The notes under the pieces were generated by a model, which was not told the DNA's origin, searched no databases, and worked only from the letters and a program-made list of their open reading frames with translations. A program made the translations under genes and the position numbers. Positions 30,271-38,800 of a stretch of 64,000 bases of DNA are shown one piece after another; position 1 is the stretch's first letter; every line of letters begins with the position of its first letter. Source of the DNA: Candidatus Poribacteria bacterium. GTDB lineage: Bacteria > Poribacteria > WGA-4E > WGA-3G. The stretch is taken from NCBI GenBank assembly GCA_022828145.1, contig JAJEJA010000030.1, positions 1-64,000 on the forward strand, written 5' to 3'.

Positions 30271-31656
30271 ATGTATTCACATCATCAAACCAAGAAAATT
30301 ATCTCTCTACCTAAACTCCTGTTAACAGTCATCTTTCTATCTACGTTTCTTTCATATTCATTTCTGACGTTCAATTCAGAGAGCCAGGAGCAGACCCCTG
30401 CAGATAACCAGGAACAGACCCCTTCAGAGAGCCAGGAACAGACCCCTTCACTGGCAGAAAAGGTTTTTGAAAAATATCAAACTTTTCTTCAACGAGAAGA
30501 CATTAAAGCACTATTACCTGTAGTCTTGGTGGAGATCAAAAGACCTGAGAATCAAGCACTTTTAATACCTGAAACAATAAATCTCGTCGTAGATAATCCA
30601 AACCTACTCAAAACTTTTGCCCCTGATATAGATGATGAGTTTATTACTTTGCTAGAGGAAGATGAAGAGATAAAAACGTTCCTGAGAGACCCTGATGTTC
30701 AGTCTTTACTGCAGGACATTGATGCCATTGATGAGCTTACAGAGTTACTGAGACTTGCTGAACTTTCACTCGCTGAACGAGTTGCTGAAACACATGCTGC
30801 GGTGTTTGAAAGAGAGGATATAAGGGAACTTCTTCCATCCATCCTTGCTACGTTGAGAAAACAGGGTATTCAAGATCAAATTACGCCTGAACTACTCAAA
30901 TCGGTGGTAACGAATCCTGATACATTGAAAACAATCATACCTAATATTGATGAACGATTCATAACACTCCTGAAGGAAGATATGGATGTAATGACATTTA
31001 TTGGCAATGCAGAAGTTCAACTCCTGCTTCAAGACCGTGAAGCAATTGATGAACTTGCAATTATTCTTAATTTTAATTTAGTTCTTCCTGTTACAGTCAA
31101 GATTTCACCGGCATCTGTAGAGTCTCCAAGGCGAGGGGAACAACTCACTATTACTGTTGATATTGTTGATGGACAGGACGTACAGGGATATGAAGGTGTT
31201 CTAAGTTTTGATTCAACAGCACTCCGCTTTGTATCCTTAGAACATGGTACTTACTTACAAGGTGAACTTCTATCCGTACCAACTCCTGAAGTGACAGATA
31301 TGGTCAGATTTGCACAGATATCTGTAGATACGCCAGCACCCACAGCAGATGGCACGCTTGTCACCATCACATTTGAAGTTCTTTCTGCCAAAGCATCAGA
31401 ACTTCTGTTGACTGACGTGATAATTTCAAAGGCTGCAGGTGTTCAGTTACCAGTGATTATTGAAAACGCCGAAATCACTGAACCCGCAATAGGACCGTGG
31501 GACGTAAACAGAGATGGGAATGTCAATATTTTAGACTTAACCTTTGTGGCGTCTCATATCGGTAATGACAACGCACCACCTGAAGCTGATGTTAATGGGG
31601 ACGGAACCGTAAATATCTTGGATCTGACCTTAGTAGCAAGTCATTTCGGTGAGTAA
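30271..31656 (+). CDS. Secreted cohesin-dockerin protein with duplicated ~105-aa N-terminal module
   Basis: Signal-like N-terminus; cohesin-like region VKISPASVESPRRGEQLTITVDI...GYEGVLSFD; dockerin repeats DVNRDGNVNILDLTFVASHIG and DVNGDGTVNILDLTLVASHFG. Confidence 0.85.
   Translation: MYSHHQTKKIISLPKLLLTVIFLSTFLSYSFLTFNSESQEQTPADNQEQTPSESQEQTPSLAEKVFEKYQTFLQREDIKALLPVVLVEIKRPENQALLIPETINLVVDNPNLLKTFAPDIDDEFITLLEEDEEIKTFLRDPDVQSLLQDIDAIDELTELLRLAELSLAERVAETHAAVFEREDIRELLPSILATLRKQGIQDQITPELLKSVVTNPDTLKTIIPNIDERFITLLKEDMDVMTFIGNAEVQLLLQDREAIDELAIILNFNLVLPVTVKISPASVESPRRGEQLTITVDIVDGQDVQGYEGVLSFDSTALRFVSLEHGTYLQGELLSVPTPEVTDMVRFAQISVDTPAPTADGTLVTITFEVLSAKASELLLTDVIISKAAGVQLPVIIENAEITEPAIGPWDVNRDGNVNILDLTFVASHIGNDNAPPEADVNGDGTVNILDLTLVASHFGE
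30376..30447. repeat. 24-bp x3 in-frame tandem repeat (SESQEQTP / ADNQEQTP / SESQEQTP)
   Basis: Three contiguous 24-bp units. Confidence 0.9.
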
Positions 31657-31688
31657 AGTATTGCAGAAAAAATAGGTGAGAGAACTGA

Positions 31689-31729
31689 GATATTCGGACA
31701 GGCAACCCTCAGTTTCCTGTCCGAATATC
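31689..31729. terminator. Perfect 14-bp inverted repeat between convergent genes, candidate bidirectional terminator
   Basis: GATATTCGGACAGG - 13 nt - CCTGTCCGAATATC. No strong T run. Confidence 0.55.
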
Positions 31730-31742
31730 AATCATCATACTA

Positions 31743-32735
31743 TTATGCTTTATAGAACTCGACAGTTGTTCCCGCCATGTCAGCGACTTTGTCGATAAGC
31801 TTTCTCTTTTCTTGTTCATCCATACCTATAAACTTCTTTGCGATATCTATTTTCTCTTGCATCTGTGCAGCGTCATCAGGTCCTGTAACAAGTGTACTGA
31901 CAGGAAATGACCACACAAAACGGATTGCTTCTTGAATGCTTGCACGATTCGGTACTACTCTCGGATTCGTACCGTGTTTTCCATGTCTGGTTCCTCCGAA
32001 AAATCCACCATTTGCCAAGGACTTCATGCCTATTACACCGATGTTCTTTTCAACAAGCGTTGGTATAACACCTTCAATGAAACTCTCATAGCTGATGTCC
32101 GCAATGTTAACTGGCAATTGACAAGCATCAAAGATGTCTGATTTTTCTAATACCCGTTTATGTGCGGATGGACTGGTATGACCCGTGAATCCGATAAAAC
32201 GGGCTTTGCCAGACTCCTTTGCTTCTGTCATGACATCAAAGACACCATTGTCAATCCTTGCATCAACATCTTCTGGGTTACGGATGGCGTGTACCTGCCA
32301 CAGATCGAGATGATCCGTATTGAGACGTTTGAGTGAACCTTCCAGATGCTTTCTGGCATTGTCTGCATCGCGAGCAGTTGACTTACTCATTATGAAAACA
32401 TCATCCCGATATTTTGGCACAAGGAGCTTCCCTAAACGTTTTTCACTACCACCCGCTTGGTATGATTCTGCGGAGTCAAAGAAACGGACGCCTCCTGCCA
32501 ATGCGGCTTCAATAGTTTTCTGCGCTTCAGTCTCTGCCATTTCACCGATATGCCACCCGCCGACACCCAGCATTGTTACATTTTCTCCTGTCCTCCCAAA
32601 CTTTCTTAACGGTAATAATGTCCCAAGACGGTCGTTAGTAGCCTTTACTTCCTGACCTTCTACATGTGATGACGATATCATGATACCAGCAGTTAATCCT
32701 GCCAATGATTTTAAGAACGAACGTCGATCGATCAT
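31743..32735 (-). CDS. Aldo/keto reductase family oxidoreductase, Tat-type signal
   Basis: DRRSFLKSL Tat motif; GVGGWHIGEM, FFDSAESYQ, DLWQVHAI. Confidence 0.88.
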   Translation of the reverse strand: MIDRRSFLKSLAGLTAGIMISSSHVEGQEVKATNDRLGTLLPLRKFGRTGENVTMLGVGGWHIGEMAETEAQKTIEAALAGGVRFFDSAESYQAGGSEKRLGKLLVPKYRDDVFIMSKSTARDADNARKHLEGSLKRLNTDHLDLWQVHAIRNPEDVDARIDNGVFDVMTEAKESGKARFIGFTGHTSPSAHKRVLEKSDIFDACQLPVNIADISYESFIEGVIPTLVEKNIGVIGMKSLANGGFFGGTRHGKHGTNPRVVPNRASIQEAIRFVWSFPVSTLVTGPDDAAQMQEKIDIAKKFIGMDEQEKRKLIDKVADMAGTTVEFYKA

Positions 32736-32817
32736 CTTTTTTACCTCCTAATGTATCTTACATCGGACATGTTTTTGTGTCAAGTGTTTTGTATTTCAAG
32801 TCTCACTTGGAATTTAC

Positions 32818-32846
32818 TTGAAATATACCTGTTTTTGTTGTATACT
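32818..32846 (+). promoter_or_regulatory. Sigma70-like promoter TTGAAA-17-TATACT
   Basis: Boxes at 32818-32823 and 32841-32846; upstream of the PAP2 gene. Confidence 0.55.
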
Positions 32847-32919
32847 AATATGGCATTTTTATTTACTATTATCGCATTTTTAATTGCAACGTTTTTTATA
32901 TATATAAAATTATTTACCA

Positions 32920-33459
32920 ATGCTAAAACAACTGACAAATAACGTAACTCGATGGGACACACTGTTATTCCACCGTATCTTTGGCTGGGGTGACAGAAGA
33001 TTTCTCAGCCGCTTTTTTCGTATTACCTCTTGGAGTGCCAATGGTTATTTATATCCATTGATTACACTATACATATATATCTACTGTGATACATCAATCA
33101 GCAAACCGTTTGTGTATGCAGCCTTTATAGCATTTCCGATTGAAAGACTGCTCTATCACTTTTTGAAGCAAGCGATGAAACGGGATAGACCTTTTGAAAA
33201 AATTGATGATATTGAGTTTCGTGTCAGACCCCCCGATGAATTTAGTTTTCCATCCGGACATACGACATCTGCATTTCTCATGATGACTCTCCTCACAAGT
33301 TTTTTTCATAGTCCAAGTATACAGATTGGTGTATTTTGCTGGGCATCAATAGTTGGTTTAGCACGCGTGTATCTTGGTGTACACTATCCTACAGATGTTC
33401 TTGCTGGTGCTCTGATCGGTATTTTAACAGCACATATAGGTATGTGGTTTGTTTTGTAG
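32920..33459 (+). CDS. PAP2 superfamily phosphatase
   Basis: KQAMKRDRP, PSGHTTS, ARVYLGVHYPTDV triad motifs. Confidence 0.88.
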   Translation: MLKQLTNNVTRWDTLLFHRIFGWGDRRFLSRFFRITSWSANGYLYPLITLYIYIYCDTSISKPFVYAAFIAFPIERLLYHFLKQAMKRDRPFEKIDDIEFRVRPPDEFSFPSGHTTSAFLMMTLLTSFFHSPSIQIGVFCWASIVGLARVYLGVHYPTDVLAGALIGILTAHIGMWFVL

Positions 33460-33542
33460 CATAACCATTTCTCCTCAGTGTGAATCTCCTTTATGGTAAA
33501 TTATAAAAATAAGTTGACATTTTCGCCACCGGTAGGCGAGGC

Positions 33543-33597
33543 GGGGAATGCCTAAATGGCATTCATACCCGGGGAATGACTAAATGGCATTCATACC
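33543..33597. repeat. Tandem 28/27-bp repeat containing palindrome GAATGCC-TAAAT-GGCATTC
   Basis: ggggaatgcctaaatggcattcataccc / ggggaatgactaaatggcattcatacc. Confidence 0.9.
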
Positions 33598-33660
33598 GTT
33601 GATTTCTTGATTTCTTCCTAACCTCGCCGATGTAGAGTGTCTAAATAATTCTAAAATCTA

Positions 33661-34536
33661 CTATAGTTGAAACATCTGTGGCGGAGGACTTTGTTTTCCG
33701 TAGGATGACATATCAACAACTTCTTTAACATAAGCAAAATGAATATCATTCTCTTTTGAAAAGAGATGAAAAAGCCGATCAACAATTATTGTGGTTATTA
33801 ATGGACGTTCAACAGCAACAACATGATACCTTAACTTACCAACCACACCAGACGGTATGAATTCGAAGCGAACATAAGGTTTTTCACCTATCTCTTCACA
33901 AATAGCAGATGTCACCTCAGCTGCCTCTCTACACATAATCTGTTCAGCTTTCGTTATATTTGATTGATATGTTAACCGTATAATCACCTCATCAAGTATG
34001 TATTTTTCATCCCGTGTGTAGTTTACAACAGTCCAACTGAAAAGATGCAGGTTTGCAACCAATACACTTCTACCTGACCTTTCTTCACTACTCACTGTGC
34101 CACCAACCTGATCAAGTATGGTATGCATCACTGTTATTTTTTTTACATCTCCGATTAATTGTCCGAGTATCACTCTATCGCCAATTCGGTACGGTCTTTT
34201 TAATATAATTAGCAACCATGCTGCCAGATTCGTAATGGGGTTGCGCATCCCCCAACTCAGAACTGTCATGATGAAACCGATCGACAAACCGAGTAACCCG
34301 AATGTGTCTGAAAACAGAAAAATGATAACAGCTGCCATGGTAAACATGAAGGAATATCGCCAAATAAAAAAGAATCTGTCTGAATTTTCAGGTTTATAGG
34401 CACGTTTGTCAACATACTTACGCATTTGCAATGAAATATATGTGTAGATAATGATAGTACAAATTGTTATTCCAACGACCCATACCACAGAGATATATTT
34501 AAAATTCAGTATCGTATTCAAAAGGTTATTTAACAT
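33661..34536 (-). CDS. Mechanosensitive ion channel MscS family protein (paralog A)
   Basis: MscS-type RPYRIGDRVILGQLIGDVKKITVMHTIL; similar to the neighbouring ORF. Confidence 0.82.
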   Translation of the reverse strand: MLNNLLNTILNFKYISVVWVVGITICTIIIYTYISLQMRKYVDKRAYKPENSDRFFFIWRYSFMFTMAAVIIFLFSDTFGLLGLSIGFIMTVLSWGMRNPITNLAAWLLIILKRPYRIGDRVILGQLIGDVKKITVMHTILDQVGGTVSSEERSGRSVLVANLHLFSWTVVNYTRDEKYILDEVIIRLTYQSNITKAEQIMCREAAEVTSAICEEIGEKPYVRFEFIPSGVVGKLRYHVVAVERPLITTIIVDRLFHLFSKENDIHFAYVKEVVDMSSYGKQSPPPQMFQL

Positions 34537-34559
34537 TGATATATTCCACCTATTCTGAT

Positions 34560-35444
34560 TTATTCAGGCTTCAACATCGCTTGGTCTTTCCATGAATATA
34601 TGATTTCTGTGTGTGCATAACAGAATTCAACATTATCATTGATAGAGAACTCATGAAAGACTATCTTGACAATATCACTTAGGCTGCTTGCTCTATCAAC
34701 GGGTCGGCATTTGTATCGAAGTCTCATCATGACCCCGGCATCAAACAATTCAGCTCTTATAAACGGTTCTTCGTTAATATCCGCGATCACCTCAGCAGTC
34801 ACCTCTTTTGCTGCATTTACCAGAATTCGTTCAGCTTCCTGCCAGTTAGATTCGAAAGTGATACGGACAGGAACTTCTACCAGTATGTATTCTTCCTCAA
34901 GCGTGAAATTTGTAATAGTTTGACCAAATAGAATTGCGTTTGGGATAAGTATTCCCCTTCCCGACCGTTCTTCACTTGACACTGTTCCACCGACCTGATT
35001 AAGGATGACATGTGTTAACGTAATATCCATAACATCTCCAGTAATCCCAGCAATAATGACCCTATCTCCAATTTTGAAAGGTCTTTTAAGAATGAGCATT
35101 AACCAAGCTGCGATACCGGTTACGGGTGCTTGTAACGACCAACCTAAGACCATTCCCAGGAAACCAGCGGAAATACCGAGTGTTTTAAGCGAACCACTTA
35201 AACTTATTATTCCAAAAATCGCTATAATAGCTGTCCAGACATACCCCCAGACTGCCATGAAGTTTTGTGCATTTGTTTCAATTTGGGCATGTTTATACAC
35301 ATATTTTTTGACGAAATGTCCAGTAATCGCCTTGAGGATCACTAAGGTAATGATCGTAATCGCACTGAGCAGAATTCCTCTAAATGGAGATTCAATAATC
35401 GCCTTTAAATAGTTCCCCAACTGGGTAAAAAAATCAAGTAACAT
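34560..35444 (-). CDS. Mechanosensitive ion channel MscS family protein (paralog B)
   Basis: RPFKIGDRVIIAGITGDVMDITLTHVILNQ...IPNAILFGQTITNFT. Confidence 0.88.
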   Translation of the reverse strand: MLLDFFTQLGNYLKAIIESPFRGILLSAITIITLVILKAITGHFVKKYVYKHAQIETNAQNFMAVWGYVWTAIIAIFGIISLSGSLKTLGISAGFLGMVLGWSLQAPVTGIAAWLMLILKRPFKIGDRVIIAGITGDVMDITLTHVILNQVGGTVSSEERSGRGILIPNAILFGQTITNFTLEEEYILVEVPVRITFESNWQEAERILVNAAKEVTAEVIADINEEPFIRAELFDAGVMMRLRYKCRPVDRASSLSDIVKIVFHEFSINDNVEFCYAHTEIIYSWKDQAMLKPE

Positions 35445-35650
35445 CTAATCTATCCCTTCCTATTTTTTTATATCTCGTAGAACATTATATTTCATTTAGC
35501 GCACAACTTGCAGCTAACTTAGAAATAGTATAACATCTTGTCAAGAACATCAAGTTTTATCTTTGTATTTAAAAGTTGTAGAAAGAAGCACAATCAAGGA
35601 TGAATGTGCTACATCCCTGTGCTTGGGAAATGACTGAATTGACGCGTAAG

Positions 35651-35675
35651 GCAGAATACGCGTGTGGTATTCTGC
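35651..35675. repeat. Inverted repeat GCAGAATAC-GCGTGTG-GTATTCTGC
   Basis: Perfect 9-bp stem, 7-nt loop. Confidence 0.7.
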
Positions 35676-35711
35676 ATTGATAAGGATATCGCTCCTACCA
35701 GCCTGGATGTA

Positions 35712-37193
35712 CTATTGTAAAGCGATGTTTCCTGATAGGGAATAGAAGATATTTAGAAAACCGATGAAAATCGTGGGTATAACAAATACAGTCAGAAGCA
35801 CTAATGCACTCTTTGTAGAGTAGAAACTCTCTGTCTCGTCAGCAGATTCAAAATACATTGCTTTGATAATACGAGCGTAGTAATAGAGAGAGATGACACT
35901 GTTTAGCAATCCGATAAACGCTAACCAATAGAAACCGCTGTCAATGTCAATGACTGCCTTGAACAGAAAGAATTTACCGAAAAAACCAGCAAAGGGTGGA
36001 ATGCCAGTTAGCGAAATAAGGAAAATCATCATCGCACTGGCGATTAACGGGGACCGAGACGAGAGACCACGAAATCCCTCAATCATTTCACTACCTGAAT
36101 CGTTTGCGACAAGGATTACAACGTAAAATGCGCCTAAGTTCATAAAGAGATAAACTATAAGGTAGAAAAGAATTGCACTGAGTCCATCAGAAGTCAGTAG
36201 CACACCCCCCATCAATAGATATCCCCCGTGTGCTATGCTCGAATACGCTAACAGACGTTTTACATTACGTTGCGGAAGCGCAGCAAGGTTCCCGACAGTC
36301 ATTGTGAGTGCCGAGACGACTGCCAATAATAAGCCCCAATCAACTGAATCCAGAATTCCCGGTGCCTTAAACCCTGAATAAAAGAATCTGAGGAAAAGTG
36401 CGAATCCAGCGGCTTTTGAAGCAACAGATAGGAATGCTGTTATAGGGATAGGTGCGCCTTCATAAACATCGGGGGACCACATGTGAAAGGGAACAGAAGC
36501 AATTTTGTATCCGATACCTGCGAGTATAAATGTTATCGCGATGAGAAGACCGAGGGCAGTTACTTCACCTGAAGCGAGGACTTCGGGTAGTCGCTCACCA
36601 ATTTCTGCGAGATCCCCTGTTCCTGTCATACCGAAAATCAAGGAGAGTCCAAAAAGCATTGTTCCTGATGCTACAGCACCATAAGTAATGTATTTGAATG
36701 CTGCTTCACTCGAACGCGGACTATGCGTTAAGAATCCTGCAAGGATATAGGAGGTAAGACTTACCGTTTCTAAAGAGATGAATATCATCAGCAGATTGGT
36801 TGACGATGCCATCAGGAACATCCCGAAGGTAACAGCTAACAGCAATGCAAAATACTCACCCTTTAGTTTCACATCAAGTTCTTCAGAACGGAGCGAGAAA
36901 AGAATAGTTGCGGAGGTCGCTAATATCAGGAGAATCTTGAAAAAAATCGCGAATTCATCCAACCGAATCATCCCAAAGAAAAGGTTTCTCGGTTCATCAG
37001 TACCGATTATAGAATTTGTGATGAGGATAGCCAATAAGGAGCATCCGAGTCCGACAAGTGCCAGATATGCGACTTTATCACTTTCACGGTCTTTTACGAT
37101 GAGATCAAAGATAATAACAGCAGCAGCGAAGACGACGAGAAGTATCTCCGGTATGAAATAGAGAAGGCTTTCAATGTTCTTTAAACTATCCAC
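35712..37193 (-). CDS. nuoN: NADH-quinone oxidoreductase subunit N
   Basis: Proton-channel family; GGYLLMGG, FMNLGAF. Confidence 0.93.
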   Translation of the reverse strand: MDSLKNIESLLYFIPEILLVVFAAAVIIFDLIVKDRESDKVAYLALVGLGCSLLAILITNSIIGTDEPRNLFFGMIRLDEFAIFFKILLILATSATILFSLRSEELDVKLKGEYFALLLAVTFGMFLMASSTNLLMIFISLETVSLTSYILAGFLTHSPRSSEAAFKYITYGAVASGTMLFGLSLIFGMTGTGDLAEIGERLPEVLASGEVTALGLLIAITFILAGIGYKIASVPFHMWSPDVYEGAPIPITAFLSVASKAAGFALFLRFFYSGFKAPGILDSVDWGLLLAVVSALTMTVGNLAALPQRNVKRLLAYSSIAHGGYLLMGGVLLTSDGLSAILFYLIVYLFMNLGAFYVVILVANDSGSEMIEGFRGLSSRSPLIASAMMIFLISLTGIPPFAGFFGKFFLFKAVIDIDSGFYWLAFIGLLNSVISLYYYARIIKAMYFESADETESFYSTKSALVLLTVFVIPTIFIGFLNIFYSLSGNIALQ

Positions 37194-37202
37194 ACATTTC
37201 TC

Positions 37203-38732
37203 CTATAGACCTGCCTGCAGTATACCCGACATCTTCGTGGTCAAGTTTACGACTGATTCGCTGAACATTTCAATTGCAAAATGGGGCCAAATACCGAGGA
37301 CAATGACTAATATTCCGAGTGGTACCAAAGTCAATATCTCGCGTCCGTTGATTTCTGGTAGTTCTTCATATTTTGGATTGAGTGTTCCTAAGAAAACCCT
37401 TTGAAGTGTCCATAGGAAATATGCTGCACCGACAACAATCCCTATCGTAGATAGAATAGTCAACATCGGGAAACTTTCAAAAGCACCGATCAGAGAAAAT
37501 GCTTCGCCTATGAATCCGCTTAATCCGGGTAATCCCAAGGATGCCATGAAAGCGAGCGTAGTAATACCGGTATAAACAGGCATTCTACTTCCTAATCCAC
37601 CGAAGCCATTGATTTCACGGTGGTGTGCACGGTCATAGAGTACACCGACAAGCAGGAATAGCATAGCACTGATGACACCGTGATTAAACATCTGTAATAT
37701 TGCGCCAGTAATACCCAATTCATTACCTGCGGCAAGCCCCAAGATAACAAATCCCATGTGTCCAATACTGGAATATGCGACCAACTTCTTGAAATCTGTC
37801 TGTGCCAATGCACAGAATGATCCGTAAACGATATTTACAAATCCGAGAATAGCCAAACTATTACCTACTATACCATCTCCATTAGCGAAGACTGCCATGC
37901 CTTCAGGGAACATATCCATATTAATACGGACTAACCCGTAAGTTCCCATTTTTAGGAGGACTCCTGCAAGGATAACACTAATCGCTGTTGGTGCTTCAAC
38001 GTGTGCGTCGGGTAGCCATGTATGAAATGGAAAGATCGGTACTTTGACAGCAAACCCGATAAAGAAACCGATAAATACCCACATCTGGAATGTTGAATCA
38101 GCGAGGGCGTGTCCTGGGTCACTTGCCAATCTTATGAGTTCGGGAATTTCAAATGTACGTGCCCCTGGGTCTCCACTCTTGAGATAGACTGCAATCAATG
38201 CAACCAGCATCAGCACACTACCGAATAAGGTATAGAGAAAGAACTTGATTGCTGCATATTCTCTACGCGGTCCACCCCACACACCGATAAGGAAATACAT
38301 CGGTAGCAGTGTCAACTCAAAAAAGACAAAGAATAGGAAGAGGTCCAACGCAGCAAAAAAGCCTAACATCCCTGTTTCAAGCAACAGGAACAACGCCATA
38401 TACGCTTTTATACCCTTATCTATGTTTCGCCAAGAGGCAAGCACACAAATTGGACCTAAAAGGGCAGTAAGGAGCATTAGCGTTACGCTTAAACCGTCAA
38501 TACCGACAAAATACTGGATATTGAATGCCTCAATCCAAGGAACAGGACCGTGTCTGAACTGTTTACCGGCGATTGTACGGTCATAGTCAATAAATAGGTA
38601 CACTGCAATAATCAGCGGTACAAGTGTAAAAACGAGCGCAACGCGTTTTATCATTTCTTCCGATTCTCTCGGGAGAAGTAAAACAACGATCATCCCAATC
38701 AACGGGACAAAAATCATTAGGGATAATAACAT
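37203..38732 (-). CDS. nuoM: NADH-quinone oxidoreductase subunit M
   Basis: FPFHTWLPDAHVEAPTAISVILAGVLLKMGTYG. Confidence 0.95.
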   Translation of the reverse strand: MLLSLMIFVPLIGMIVVLLLPRESEEMIKRVALVFTLVPLIIAVYLFIDYDRTIAGKQFRHGPVPWIEAFNIQYFVGIDGLSVTLMLLTALLGPICVLASWRNIDKGIKAYMALFLLLETGMLGFFAALDLFLFFVFFELTLLPMYFLIGVWGGPRREYAAIKFFLYTLFGSVLMLVALIAVYLKSGDPGARTFEIPELIRLASDPGHALADSTFQMWVFIGFFIGFAVKVPIFPFHTWLPDAHVEAPTAISVILAGVLLKMGTYGLVRINMDMFPEGMAVFANGDGIVGNSLAILGFVNIVYGSFCALAQTDFKKLVAYSSIGHMGFVILGLAAGNELGITGAILQMFNHGVISAMLFLLVGVLYDRAHHREINGFGGLGSRMPVYTGITTLAFMASLGLPGLSGFIGEAFSLIGAFESFPMLTILSTIGIVVGAAYFLWTLQRVFLGTLNPKYEELPEINGREILTLVPLGILVIVLGIWPHFAIEMFSESVVNLTTKMSGILQAGL

Positions 38733-38800
38733 TTAGTGGGAATCCTCCTTATCCCATCGGGTCTGTATTTTTATGCCTGTATTTCATATATTGAAGGCAA

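Noticed and set aside
32751-32942. 63-aa plus-strand ORF upstream of PAP2
   Set aside because: It spans the putative promoter of the PAP2 gene, is AT-rich and low-complexity, and overlaps the next start.
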